NCBI GenBank assembly: GCA_015487895.1
Contig: WFOW01000070.1
Coordinates: 1 to 12,076 of the forward strand
DNA: 12,076 bases
DNA from: Gammaproteobacteria bacterium
Lineage (GTDB): Bacteria; Pseudomonadota; Gammaproteobacteria; S144-34
Direction: 5' to 3'
The position numbers were made by a program, and so were the translations under genes. Below, piece after piece: positions 1 to 9,582 of this stretch (its first letter is position 1; each line of letters starts with the position of its first letter). Below the pieces are notes generated by a model, which was not told the DNA's origin, made no database searches, and saw nothing but the letters and a program-made list of their open reading frames with translations.

Positions 1-495
1 GTAGTGGGTCACCACCGCCTCGATGATGTACTGGGCGCCGAGCACCCGGCCGATCTTGGCCGCCGAGGGCTTGGCCACGCGCCCCGAGGCGCCGAAGTCC
101 TGCTCCTTGAGGAGGTTCTGCACCTTGACGCGCTCGACCAGGCGGAAGCGCCCGCTGCGGTGCAGGGCGTCGGTGAGGATGGCCTCGATGCCGTCCACCG
201 GAACCCCACCCGAGGTCACGGCCTCGTAGCGGTAGCCCGGGCCCGAGACCACCACGGTCTGCGAGGCGGTGCGGTTCTGCACCTTCATCACCGCCACCCG
301 CGCCTTCTTGCCCGAGTAGCGGCCCCACTCGACCTGAACCAGGTACTTGGCCTCGATGTCGTCGATGCGCTCGGGCAGCGGCACCCTCTGGCCCTTGATG
401 ACCGCGTAGGCCACGTAGTCGGCGAGCGCCGCCTGCTGGAAACCCGCCAGCGCCAGCGCGCCGACCCCCGCGAGGATGGTCTTCGGGATCCGCAT
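1..495 (-). CDS. CsgG/HfaB-family secreted protein, C-terminal part missing (runs off window)
   Basis: The frame reads from ATG at 495 down to base 1 without a stop, giving 165 residues of an incomplete protein. Residues 1-25 form a signal peptide (MRIPK, a hydrophobic Ala/Leu/Gly stretch, then ALA before DY), consistent with signal peptidase I cleavage. Residues from about 100 onward (GIEAILTDAL, SGRFRLVER, LLKEQDFGASGRV, AAKIGRVLGAQYIIEA) resemble the CsgG fold, in which the curli exporter and related periplasmic or outer-membrane proteins are built. E. coli CsgG is a lipoprotein; here no lipobox Cys is present (LAGF at residues 16-19). A strong Shine-Dalgarno, AGGGAGGAAA at 501-510, supports this start. 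The gene lies 53 bases downstream of gatB on the same strand, so it may be co-transcribed, but nothing in it suggests a role in tRNA charging. No csgA/B/E/F-like gene is visible, so calling it a curli component is not justified. Family assignment is fairly sure; function is unknown. Confidence 0.8.
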   Translation of the reverse strand, partial: MRIPKTILAGVGALALAGFQQAALADYVAYAVIKGQRVPLPERIDDIEAKYLVQVEWGRYSGKKARVAVMKVQNRTASQTVVVSGPGYRYEAVTSGGVPVDGIEAILTDALHRSGRFRLVERVKVQNLLKEQDFGASGRVAKPSAAKIGRVLGAQYIIEAVVTHY

Positions 496-548
496 CGCTC
501 TTTCCTCCCTCGTGCCGTTCCGGTCCCTGCGCGAATATCTTGCGCCCC

Positions 549-2045
549 TCAGCCGCCGGCGTCGAGCTTGCGGCGCAGGAGCTCGTTGACCTGCTTGGGG
601 TTGGCCTTGCCCCCGGAGGCCTTCATCACCTGGCCCACGAAGAAGCCGAAGAGCTTGTCCTTGCCGGCGCGGTACTGGGCGAGCTGCTGCGGGTGGGCGG
701 CGAGCACCTCGTCGATGAGCTTCTCGATGGCGCCGGCGTCCGAGATCTGGCGCAGCCCGCGCGCCTCGATGATGGCGTCGGCGTCGCCCTCGCCCGCCCA
801 CATGGCCTCGAAGACCTCCTTCGCCGCCCGCCCCGAGACGGTGCCGTCGAGGATGCGCCGCAGAAGCCCCGCGAGCGCCTCCGGCCCCACGGGGCTCGCG
901 GTGATCTCGACGCCGGCACGGTTGAGGGCGCCGCCGAGCTCGACCATCACCCAGTTGGCGCACAGCTTGGGCTCGCCGCCGACGGCGGCCACCACCGCCT
1001 CGTAGTAGTCGGCCAGCTCGCGCGAGGCGGTGAGGACGCCGGCGTCGTAGGCCGGCAGGCCGTAGTCGGAAACGAAGCGCGCACGGCGGGCGTCCGGCAG
1101 CTCCGGCAGCTCGGCGCGCACGGCCTCGATGTAGGCCTCCTCGAGGACGAGCGGCAGCAGGTCGGGGTCCGGGAAGTAGCGGTAGTCGTTGGCCTCCTCC
1201 TTGGTGCGCATGGGGCGGGTCTCGTTGCGGTCCGGGTCGTAGAGGCGCGTCTCCTGCACCACCGCACCGCCCGACTCCAGCACCTCGATCTGGCGCTCGA
1301 TCTCGTGCGCGAGCGCCCGCTCGAGGAAGCGGAAGGAGTTGAGGTTCTTGATCTCGGTGCGCGTGCCGAAGGCGTGGCTGCCCGCCGGCCGCACCGAGAC
1401 GTTGGCGTCCACGCGGAAGGAGCCCTCCTGCATGTTGCCGTCGCAGATCTCGAGGTAGCGCACCAGGGTGTGGATCTTCTTGGCGTAGGCGACGGCCTCC
1501 TGCGGCGAGCGCAGGTCGGGCTCGGAGACGATCTCCAGCAGCGGCGTGCCGGCGCGGTTGAGGTCGATGCCGCTCATGGCGTGGAAGTCTTCGTGCAGGG
1601 ACTTGCCCGCATCCTCCTCGAGGTGGGCGCGCGTGACGCCGATCTCCTTCTCGCCGCCGCCGTCGAGCTGGATGGTGACGCGCCCGCCGCGCACGATGGG
1701 CAGCTCGTACTGGCTGATCTGGTAGCCCTTGGGGAGATCCGGATAGAAATAGTTCTTGCGCGCGAAGACAGAGCGGCGCGCCACCTCGGCGCCGATGGCG
1801 AGCCCGAACTTCACCGCCATGCGCACGGCGCCCTCGTTGAGCACCGGCAGCACGCCGGGCAGGCCGAGGTCGACGGCGCAGGCCTGCGTGTTGGGCTCGG
1901 CGCCGTAGGCGGTGGACGCCCCCGAGAAGATCTTGCTGCGCGTGGCGAGCTGGGCGTGGATCTCCAGCCCGATGACCGCTTCCCACTGGACACTCCGATC
2001 GGTCCGCTGCGCGGATCGATCGGAGCTAAGGTGCTTCGCGGCCAT
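549..2045 (-). CDS. gatB: Aspartyl/glutamyl-tRNA amidotransferase subunit B (GatB)
   Basis: GatB is the tRNA-binding and kinase subunit of GatCAB. It activates Glu on misacylated Glu-tRNA(Gln) (or Asp on Asp-tRNA(Asn)) with ATP, for amidation by ammonia delivered from GatA. With the start at 2045 the protein is 498 residues. The catalytic cradle begins around residue 20 ([15 protein letters not shown]). It holds the family signature [17 protein letters not shown] near residues 161-177 and [17 protein letters not shown] near residues 96-112. The last ~150 residues are the helical/YqeY-like tail ([25 protein letters not shown]). The start is chosen because AGGGGGAG (2052-2059) lies 6 bases before ATG 2045; in-frame ATGs at 2063 and 2069 overlap or precede that site. 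Some GatB proteins carry zinc-binding cysteines where this one reads FSGAST and ACAVDL, so it is probably the zinc-less form. Oddity: about 18 extra N-terminal residues before the conserved core are encoded partly by a palindrome (1993-2025). Confidence 0.96.
   Translation of the reverse strand: MAAKHLSSDRSAQRTDRSVQWEAVIGLEIHAQLATRSKIFSGASTAYGAEPNTQACAVDLGLPGVLPVLNEGAVRMAVKFGLAIGAEVARRSVFARKNYFYPDLPKGYQISQYELPIVRGGRVTIQLDGGGEKEIGVTRAHLEEDAGKSLHEDFHAMSGIDLNRAGTPLLEIVSEPDLRSPQEAVAYAKKIHTLVRYLEICDGNMQEGSFRVDANVSVRPAGSHAFGTRTEIKNLNSFRFLERALAHEIERQIEVLESGGAVVQETRLYDPDRNETRPMRTKEEANDYRYFPDPDLLPLVLEEAYIEAVRAELPELPDARRARFVSDYGLPAYDAGVLTASRELADYYEAVVAAVGGEPKLCANWVMVELGGALNRAGVEITASPVGPEALAGLLRRILDGTVSGRAAKEVFEAMWAGEGDADAIIEARGLRQISDAGAIEKLIDEVLAAHPQQLAQYRAGKDKLFGFFVGQVMKASGGKANPKQVNELLRRKLDAGG
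1993..2025. repeat. 15-bp near-perfect palindrome inside the 5' end of gatB
   Basis: The arms at 1993-2007 and 2011-2025 are complementary over 15 bases, with a 3-base loop (TGC) and one non-Watson-Crick position: G2002 opposite T2016, which is C opposite A in the gatB mRNA. The outer nine pairs (CTCCGATCG/CGATCGGAG) are perfect. The palindrome begins 18 codon-bases after the gatB ATG and encodes the Asp-Arg-Ser-rich extension that precedes the conserved GatB core. No T tract follows on either strand, so it is not an intrinsic terminator. It may be an mRNA hairpin that limits ribosome access, or a small palindromic insertion; the sequence alone does not decide. Confidence 0.7.
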
Positions 2046-2051
2046 TTCGGT

Positions 2052-2059
2052 CTCCCCCT
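2052..2059 (-). promoter_or_regulatory. Ribosome binding site selecting the gatB start
   Basis: On the minus strand this reads AGGGGGAG, 6 bases before ATG at 2045. It lies downstream of the two other in-frame ATGs (2069 and 2063), so it supports the shorter 498-residue protein. Confidence 0.7.
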
Positions 2060-2092
2060 GCATCGTCATGCGCTTCCATGTGCATGGGCCAT

Positions 2093-2116
2093 CCCGCGGC
2101 CGCCCCTGGCCGCGGG
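2093..2116. other. GC-rich stem-loop in the gatA-gatB spacer
   Basis: CCCGCGGCC (2093-2101) and GGCCGCGGG (2108-2116) form a perfect 9-bp stem with a 6-base loop. It touches the next hairpin at base 2116, so the two could stack or compete in the gatA-gatB transcript. No following T run is seen. Confidence 0.65.
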
Positions 2117-2149
2117 GAAGCCCTGAAAAACGAACCTTTCAGGGCTTCC
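2116..2149. other. 13-bp perfect stem-loop immediately after the gatA stop
   Basis: GGAAGCCCTGAAA (2116-2128) pairs exactly with TTTCAGGGCTTCC (2137-2149) around an 8-base loop. In the gatA-to-gatB direction it begins 4 bases after the gatA stop codon. The stem resembles a terminator, but the U-rich stretch lies in the loop and 3' arm and the next bases are CCGCGG, so efficient intrinsic termination is unlikely. A role in transcript processing, stability, or damping gatB relative to gatA is possible but inferred. Confidence 0.65.
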
Positions 2150-2153
2150 TCCA

Positions 2154-3608
<1,455 letters not shown>

Positions 3609-3684
3609 TCCGGCCCTTCTTTACGGAATCGAATGCGAGAAGCGCCTGACCGCCGGGGCGTGGCACCCGCCGGCCCGGCCCGCG

Positions 3685-3972
3685 TCACTCGATGACCCTG
3701 GGCACCAGGTAGAGGCCGCGCTCGACCAGGGGAGCGATGGCCTGGTAGCGCTCGCGCCGGTCCTCCTCCGTGACCTCGTCGGGGCGCATGCGCTGGGGCA
3801 GCTCGAGCGGGTGCGCGAGCGGCTCCACGCCCTCGGTGTCCGCAGCGTTCATCTGCTCGACCAGCTCCAGGATGCGCGAGAGGTTGCGCGCGTAGTCCGG
3901 GATGTCCTCCTCGCGGATCGCCACGCGCGCCAGCCAGGCGATGCGGCGCACCTCGTCGGGTCCCAGCGACAC
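3685..3972 (-). CDS. gatC: Glutamyl-tRNA(Gln) amidotransferase subunit C (GatC)
   Basis: GatC is the small scaffold that wraps around GatA and GatB and stabilises the GatCAB complex. The protein is 95 residues, typical for the family. Diagnostic segments are DEVRRIAWLARVAI near the N terminus, ILELVEQMNAADTEGVEPLAHP in the centre, and LYLVPRVIE at the C terminus. The start is a GTG at 3972: AGGGAGGA (3977-3984) lies just upstream at about 5-base spacing, and the protein begins at the family's usual position. The same frame stays open further upstream to about 4092, but that stretch shows no homology and crosses the proposed promoter. It is the first gene of the gatCAB operon, divergent from mreB. 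Confidence 0.95.
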   Translation of the reverse strand: MSLGPDEVRRIAWLARVAIREEDIPDYARNLSRILELVEQMNAADTEGVEPLAHPLELPQRMRPDEVTEEDRRERYQAIAPLVERGLYLVPRVIE

Positions 3973-4003
3973 CTCGTCCTCCCTTTGCCGGAAAGTCCGC
4001 CGG

Positions 4004-5166
<1,163 letters not shown>

Positions 5167-5204
5167 GGCGGGCCGCCGGGCCGGCCGCGCGAACGTCACC
5201 GCGC

Positions 5205-5211
5205 AAGGGGG
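5205..5211 (+). promoter_or_regulatory. Ribosome binding site of mreC pointing to an ATC start
   Basis: AAGGGGG ends 7 bases before the ATC codon at 5219, an ideal distance. It is 73 bases before the first in-frame conventional start (GTG 5285), so it supports initiation at or next to 5219. Confidence 0.55.
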
Positions 5212-5218
5212 CACGGCC

Positions 5219-6097
5219 ATCAAGCCGCTCTTCACACGGGGACCCTCCCTCGGCGCCCGCCTGGCGCTGCTGGCGGCGGCTTCCGTGGCGCTCATGGTCC
5301 TCGACCACCGCCAGCACCGCCTCGACGACCTGCGCGCCGCGCTCTCGGTGGTGGTCTATCCGCTGCAGGTGGCGGTGGACCTGCCGGTGGCGGCGGCGCA
5401 CTGGGGCGCGGAGCTGTTCGCCACGCGCCGCCGGCTGCAGGAGGAGAATCTGCGCCTGCGCGCGCGCAACCTCCTGCTCGAGGCGCAGAACCAGAAGCTC
5501 GCCGCGCTCGAGGCCGAGAACGCGCGCCTGCGCGAGCTGCTGCACGCCGGCCGGCGCGTGGGCGAGCGCGTGCTCATCGCAGAGCTCCTCGCGGTCGACC
5601 TCGACCCTTACCGCCACCGGGTGGTGCTCGACAAGGGCACGCGCGACGGCGTGCGCGTGGGCCAGCCGCTGGTCGACGCCCGCGGCGTCATGGGCCAGGT
5701 GATCGAGGCCGGCCCGCTGTCGGCGGTCGCCATGCTCATCAGCGACCCGGGCCACGCCCTGCCCGTGGCCGTGCTGCGCACGGGGCTGCGCGCCATCGCC
5801 TACGGCACCGGCGACTCCGAGCGGCTGCTGCTGCCGCACCTGCCGCGCACGGCCGACGTGCGCGCCGGCGACCGCCTCGTGACCTCGGGCCTGGGCGGGC
5901 GCTTCCCCCCCGGCTACCCCGTGGGCACGGTCGTGCGCGTCGAGCGCGATCCGGACGGGGCCTTCACCCGCGCCGTGGCGCGGCCCGCGGCGCGCCTGCG
6001 CCGCGCGCGCGAGGTGCTCCTGGTCTGGCGCGAGGCGCCGCCGCGGGCGGACGGCAGCGCGGAGGCGAACGGGACCGCGGCGGAGGCGGCGCCATGA
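5219..6097 (+). CDS. mreC: Cell shape-determining protein MreC, probable ATC (non-canonical) start
   Basis: MreC is an inner-membrane protein with a periplasmic domain that activates PBP2-RodA and links it to MreB. From codon 5219 the protein is 292 residues: a short cytoplasmic tail with KPLFTRGPS, a membrane segment at about 13-30, a coiled coil at about 69-110 (RRLQEENLRLRARN and following heptads), then the two beta-barrel domains (VVLDKGTRDGVRVGQP, GVMGQVIEAGP, GDRLVTSGLGGRFPPGYPVG). E. coli MreC starts MKPIFSRGPS, so the expected initiator falls exactly on ATC 5219. The first standard in-frame start, GTG 5285, would remove the tail and most of the membrane segment. I therefore annotate 5219; an assembly error (ATG read as ATC) or ACG 5213 are alternatives. 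The stop overlaps mreD in an ATGA junction. Identity is certain; the start is not. Confidence 0.9.
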   Translation: MKPLFTRGPSLGARLALLAAASVALMVLDHRQHRLDDLRAALSVVVYPLQVAVDLPVAAAHWGAELFATRRRLQEENLRLRARNLLLEAQNQKLAALEAENARLRELLHAGRRVGERVLIAELLAVDLDPYRHRVVLDKGTRDGVRVGQPLVDARGVMGQVIEAGPLSAVAMLISDPGHALPVAVLRTGLRAIAYGTGDSERLLLPHLPRTADVRAGDRLVTSGLGGRFPPGYPVGTVVRVERDPDGAFTRAVARPAARLRRAREVLLVWREAPPRADGSAEANGTAAEAAP

Positions 6098-6582
6098 CGC
6101 TCGCCCCGCGCCGGGCCACCTGGGTCATCGCGGCGAGCTTCGCCGCGGCGCTGGCGCTCGCCATCGTGCCGCTGCCGGAATGGGCCGCGCCCTTCCGTCC
6201 CGACTGGGCGGCGCTGGTGCTCGTCTACTGGGCGCTGGCCCTGCCGCACCGCGTGGCCGTGGGCACCGGCTGGCTCGTGGGGCTGCTGCTCGACGTCCTG
6301 CGCGGCGCCATCCTCGGCCAGCACGCCCTGGCGCTGGCCGTGGTCGCCTACCTCGCGGTGCGCCTGCACCAGCGCCTGCGCGTCTTCCCCCTCTGGCAGC
6401 AGGCGCTGGCGGTCCTGCTCCTGCTCGCCCTCGACCAGCTCATCGTGGCCTGGATCGACGGCATCGCGGGCCTGCCCGGCGGCGACTGGCGCCAGTTCGG
6501 GGCGGCGCTCACGGGCATGCTGCTGTGGCCCTGGGTCTTCGCCAGCCTCCGCGGGCTGCGCAGGCGCTACCGCGTGAGCTGA
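6094..6582 (+). CDS. mreD: Rod shape-determining membrane protein MreD
   Basis: MreD is a small polytopic inner-membrane protein that works with MreC in the elongation complex and balances its action on PBP2. It has 162 residues, the same length as in E. coli, with about five hydrophobic segments: residues ~10-25, 40-50, 58-70, 75-90 and 105-125, followed by a short C-terminal one. FRPDWAALVLVYWALALP and GLLLDVLRGAILGQHAL are the family's characteristic stretches, and the Arg-rich tail (LRGLRRRYR) is cytoplasmic in style. ATG 6094 overlaps the mreC stop by 4 bases, with GGAGG (6082-6086) at 7-base spacing, so translation is probably coupled. The gene ends 4 bases before mrdA. Confidence 0.94.
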   Translation: MTLAPRRATWVIAASFAAALALAIVPLPEWAAPFRPDWAALVLVYWALALPHRVAVGTGWLVGLLLDVLRGAILGQHALALAVVAYLAVRLHQRLRVFPLWQQALAVLLLLALDQLIVAWIDGIAGLPGGDWRQFGAALTGMLLWPWVFASLRGLRRRYRVS

Positions 6583-6586
6583 GGCC

Positions 6587-8449
6587 ATGCGCCGCCTTCA
6601 CCTCAAGGACCACCGCGCCGAGCAGCGCCTGTTCGCGCGGCGCGCGGCCCTCGCCGCCGCCCTCGCCGTGCTCGCCATCGGCACGGTGGCCGCGCGGCTG
6701 GTGCAGCTCCAGGTGCTCGAGCACCAGCGCTACAGCACGCTCTCGCGCGAGAACCGCGTGCGGCTCGTGCCGCTGCCGCCGCCGCGCGGGCTGATCTTCG
6801 ACCGCAACGGCACGCCCGTGGCCGAGAACCGTCCCGCCTACCGCCTCGAGGTGGTGCCGGAGGAGGTGCCGGACCTCGACGCCATGCTCGAGCGCCTCGG
6901 CCGCGTCGTGACCCTGCGCCCCATCGACGTCGAGCGCTTCCGGGCCCTGGCGGCGCGCAAGCCCCGCTTCGAGGCCATCCCCCTGCGGCTGCGGCTGAGC
7001 GAGGCGGAGGCGGCGCGCTTCGCGGTCCACCGCCACGAGTTCCCGGGTGTGGACATCGCCGTGCGCCCGGCGCGCCACTACCCGGCGGGCCCGCTGCTCG
7101 CCCACGTCCTCGGCTACGTCGCGCGCATCGACGCCGACGACCTCGAGTCGCTCGACCCGGTCGAGTACCGTGGCACCAGCCACGTCGGCAAGCTCGGCAT
7201 CGAGCGCGCCTACGAGCCGCTCCTGCACGGCCGCGTGGGCATGCAGCAGGTCGAGGTCAACGCCCAGGGCCGGCCGCTGCGCGTGCTCGAGCGCGCGCGC
7301 CCGCGCCCGGGCCGCAACCTGTGGCTGACCATCGACCTGCGCCTGCAGCGCGCCGCGCAGGAGGCCCTCGGCGAGGCCAGCGGCGCGGTCGTCGCCCTCG
7401 ACCCGCGCACGGGCGAGGTGCTGGCGCTCGTGAGCGCGCCGAGCTACGACCCCAACCTCTTCGTCAACGGCATCGACCCGGCCGCCTACCGCGCGCTGGC
7501 GCACGACCCGGACCGCCCGCTCTTCAACCGCGCCCTGCGCGGGCGCTATCCGCCGGGCTCCACCATCAAGCCCTTCATGGCGCTGGCGGGCCTCGAGGCG
7601 GGCGTGATCGCCCCCGGAACCACGCGCTACTGCCCGGGCTGGTTCGTGCTGCCCAACGACGAGCGCCGCTACCGCGACTGGAAGCGCGCCGGCCACGGCG
7701 TCACCGACATGTACAAGGCCATCGCCGAGTCCTGCGACGTCTACTTCTACGATCTCGCGGTGCGCCTCGGCATCGACCGCATCCACGGCTTCCTGGCGCG
7801 CTTCGGCTTCGGGGCCGGCACCGGCCTCGACGTGGTCGAGGAGGCCCGGGGGCTGCTGCCCTCGCGCGAATGGAAGCGCCGCGCCCGCGGCCAGCCCTGG
7901 TTCCCGGGCGAGACCGTGATCACCGGCATCGGCCAGGGCTACCTCCTCGCCACGCCCATGGAGCTGGCCGCGGCGACGGCGACGCTCGCCGCGCGCGGCG
8001 TGCGCGTGCGCCCCCACCTAGCACGCGCGGCGGCCGATCCCGGCGGCCCGCCCGAGCCGCTGCGCTTCGCGCCCGAGCCGCCGGTGCGTCTCGCCGAGCC
8101 CCGCCACTGGGAGGCCGTGGTGCGGGCGATGGTGCGCACGGTGCACGGGCGCGACGGCACCGCCCGCGGCATCGCCGACGCGCCCTACCGCATCGCCGGC
8201 AAGACCGGCACGGCGCAGGTCTTCGGCCTCGCCGAGGACGAGGAGTACGACCCCGAGACGCTCGCCGAGCGCCTGCGCGACCACGCCCTGTTCATCGCCT
8301 TCGCCCCGGCCGACGATCCGCGCATCGCCGTGGCGGTGGTGGTCGAGAACGGAGGCAGCGGGGGCGCCGTCGCCGCGCCGGTGGCGCGGCGCGTGATGGA
8401 CGCCTGGCTGCTGCGCGGCGGCGGGGCGGCGCGGGGGACGGCGCCGTGA
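6587..8449 (+). CDS. mrdA: Penicillin-binding protein 2, elongation-specific transpeptidase
   Basis: PBP2 cross-links new peptidoglycan along the side wall, paired with the RodA polymerase. It has 620 residues against about 630 in E. coli. A short cytoplasmic tail is followed by one membrane anchor (about residues 19-41), the dimerisation/pedestal domain (PPRGLIFDRNGTPVAENRPAY, HYPAGPLLAHVLGYV) and the transpeptidase domain. The three active-site motifs are present: S325-T-I-K328 (catalytic Ser), S382-C-D384 (the SCD form of SxN usual for PBP2) and K539-T-G541. ATG 6587 is 4 bases after the mreD stop. GAGG is only 2 bases from it, so translation probably depends on reinitiation by ribosomes leaving mreD. 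The stop overlaps the rodA GTG. The protein should be a beta-lactam target. Confidence 0.97.
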   Translation: MRRLHLKDHRAEQRLFARRAALAAALAVLAIGTVAARLVQLQVLEHQRYSTLSRENRVRLVPLPPPRGLIFDRNGTPVAENRPAYRLEVVPEEVPDLDAMLERLGRVVTLRPIDVERFRALAARKPRFEAIPLRLRLSEAEAARFAVHRHEFPGVDIAVRPARHYPAGPLLAHVLGYVARIDADDLESLDPVEYRGTSHVGKLGIERAYEPLLHGRVGMQQVEVNAQGRPLRVLERARPRPGRNLWLTIDLRLQRAAQEALGEASGAVVALDPRTGEVLALVSAPSYDPNLFVNGIDPAAYRALAHDPDRPLFNRALRGRYPPGSTIKPFMALAGLEAGVIAPGTTRYCPGWFVLPNDERRYRDWKRAGHGVTDMYKAIAESCDVYFYDLAVRLGIDRIHGFLARFGFGAGTGLDVVEEARGLLPSREWKRRARGQPWFPGETVITGIGQGYLLATPMELAAATATLAARGVRVRPHLARAAADPGGPPEPLRFAPEPPVRLAEPRHWEAVVRAMVRTVHGRDGTARGIADAPYRIAGKTGTAQVFGLAEDEEYDPETLAERLRDHALFIAFAPADDPRIAVAVVVENGGSGGAVAAPVARRVMDAWLLRGGGAARGTAP

Positions 8450-9582
8450 ACGGCGAGCGCATCGGCCTGCCCGGCGCCGAGGCGGCGCGGCGCACGCCGG
8501 GGCTCGCCGCGCGCCTGCACCTCGACCTGCCGCTGCTGCTCGGGCTGCTGGCCGTGGCCGCGATCGGGCTGGTGGTGCTCTACAGCGCCTCGGGCGAGCG
8601 CCTCGAGGTGGTCTGGCGCCAGCTCCTGCGCCTCGGCATCGGCTTCGGCGTCATGGTGGCCGTGGCGCAGGTGCCGCCGGAGGCGCTGCGCCGCTGGGCG
8701 CCCTGGCTGTACGCGGCCGGCATCCTGCTGCTGGTGGCCGTGCTCGCCGTCGGCGCCACGGGCAAGGGCGCGCAGCGCTGGCTCGACCTCGGCGTGGTGC
8801 GCTTCCAGCCCTCGGAGCTCATGAAGCTCGCCCTGCCCATGGTGGTGGCCTGGCACCTGGCCGAGGCGCCGCTGCCCCCCGCCGCCCGGCGGGTGCTGGC
8901 GGCCTTCGCCGCCATCCTCGTGCCGGTGGCGCTCATCGCGCGCCAGCCCGACCTCGGCACCGCGCTCGTCGTGGGCGCGGCCGGCTTCTTCGCCCTCTTT
9001 CTCGCCGGGCTGCGCTGGCGCTGGCTGGCGGGGCTGGCGCTCGCCGCCGCCGCGGGCGCGCCCGCGCTCTGGCACGTGATGCACGACTACCAGCGCGCGC
9101 GCGTGCTCACCTTCCTCAACCCGGAGCGCGACCCGCTGGGCACGGGCTACCACATCATCCAGTCCAAGATCGCCATCGGCTCCGGCGGGCTGTTCGGCAA
9201 GGGCTGGCTGCACGGCACCCAGGCGCACCTGGAGTTCCTGCCGGAGCGCGCGACCGACTTCATCTTCGCCGTGCTCGGCGAGGAGCTCGGGCTCACGGGC
9301 ACGCTCGCCCTGCTCGCGCTCTACCTGTTCCTGGTGCTGCGGGGCCTGCACATCGCCGCGCGCGCGCAGGACACCTTCGGCCGCCTCGTCGCCGGCGCCA
9401 TCAGCCTTGCCTTCCTCGTCTACGTCGTCGTCAACACCGGCATGGTCACGGGCCTGCTGCCCGTCGTCGGCCTGCCGCTGCCGCTCGTGAGCTACGGCGG
9501 CACCTCGCTCGTGACCGTCATGGCGGGCTTCGGTATCCTCATGTCGGTGCACACGCACCGCAAGCTGCTGTCGCCGTCGTGA
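8446..9582 (+). CDS. rodA: Peptidoglycan glycosyltransferase RodA
   Basis: RodA is the SEDS-family integral membrane enzyme that polymerises lipid II into glycan strands during elongation, as partner of PBP2. The protein is 378 residues, with roughly ten hydrophobic segments starting at about residue 25 (LDLPLLLGLLAVAAIGLVVL). SEDS signatures are present: RWLDLGVVRFQPSELMKL, ARQPDLGTALV, NPERDPLGTGYH, IAIGSGGLFGKGW, and LPERATDFIFAVLGEELG containing the essential Asp (D271, equivalent to E. coli D262). The C-terminal LPLPLVSYGGTS is also typical. The start is GTG 8446, in a GTGA overlap with the mrdA stop, with GGGGGA (8433-8438) at 7-base spacing. The stop overlaps the mltB GTG in the same way. 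Confidence 0.96.
   Translation: MNGERIGLPGAEAARRTPGLAARLHLDLPLLLGLLAVAAIGLVVLYSASGERLEVVWRQLLRLGIGFGVMVAVAQVPPEALRRWAPWLYAAGILLLVAVLAVGATGKGAQRWLDLGVVRFQPSELMKLALPMVVAWHLAEAPLPPAARRVLAAFAAILVPVALIARQPDLGTALVVGAAGFFALFLAGLRWRWLAGLALAAAAGAPALWHVMHDYQRARVLTFLNPERDPLGTGYHIIQSKIAIGSGGLFGKGWLHGTQAHLEFLPERATDFIFAVLGEELGLTGTLALLALYLFLVLRGLHIAARAQDTFGRLVAGAISLAFLVYVVVNTGMVTGLLPVVGLPLPLVSYGGTSLVTVMAGFGILMSVHTHRKLLSPS

Noticed and set aside
540..2126. Long plus-strand open frame opposite gatB
   Set aside because: High GC suppresses stop codons. The translation is rich in Gly/Ala/Arg/His/Val with no recognisable domain, while the opposite strand encodes clear GatB.
5171..5186. Regulatory hairpin between mreB and mreC (GGCCG/CGGCC)
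   Set aside because: A 5-bp stem in very GC-rich DNA is expected by chance.
5285..6097. MreC starting at GTG 5285
   Set aside because: It loses the conserved KPLFTRGPS tail and most of the membrane anchor, and has no ribosome site at suitable distance.
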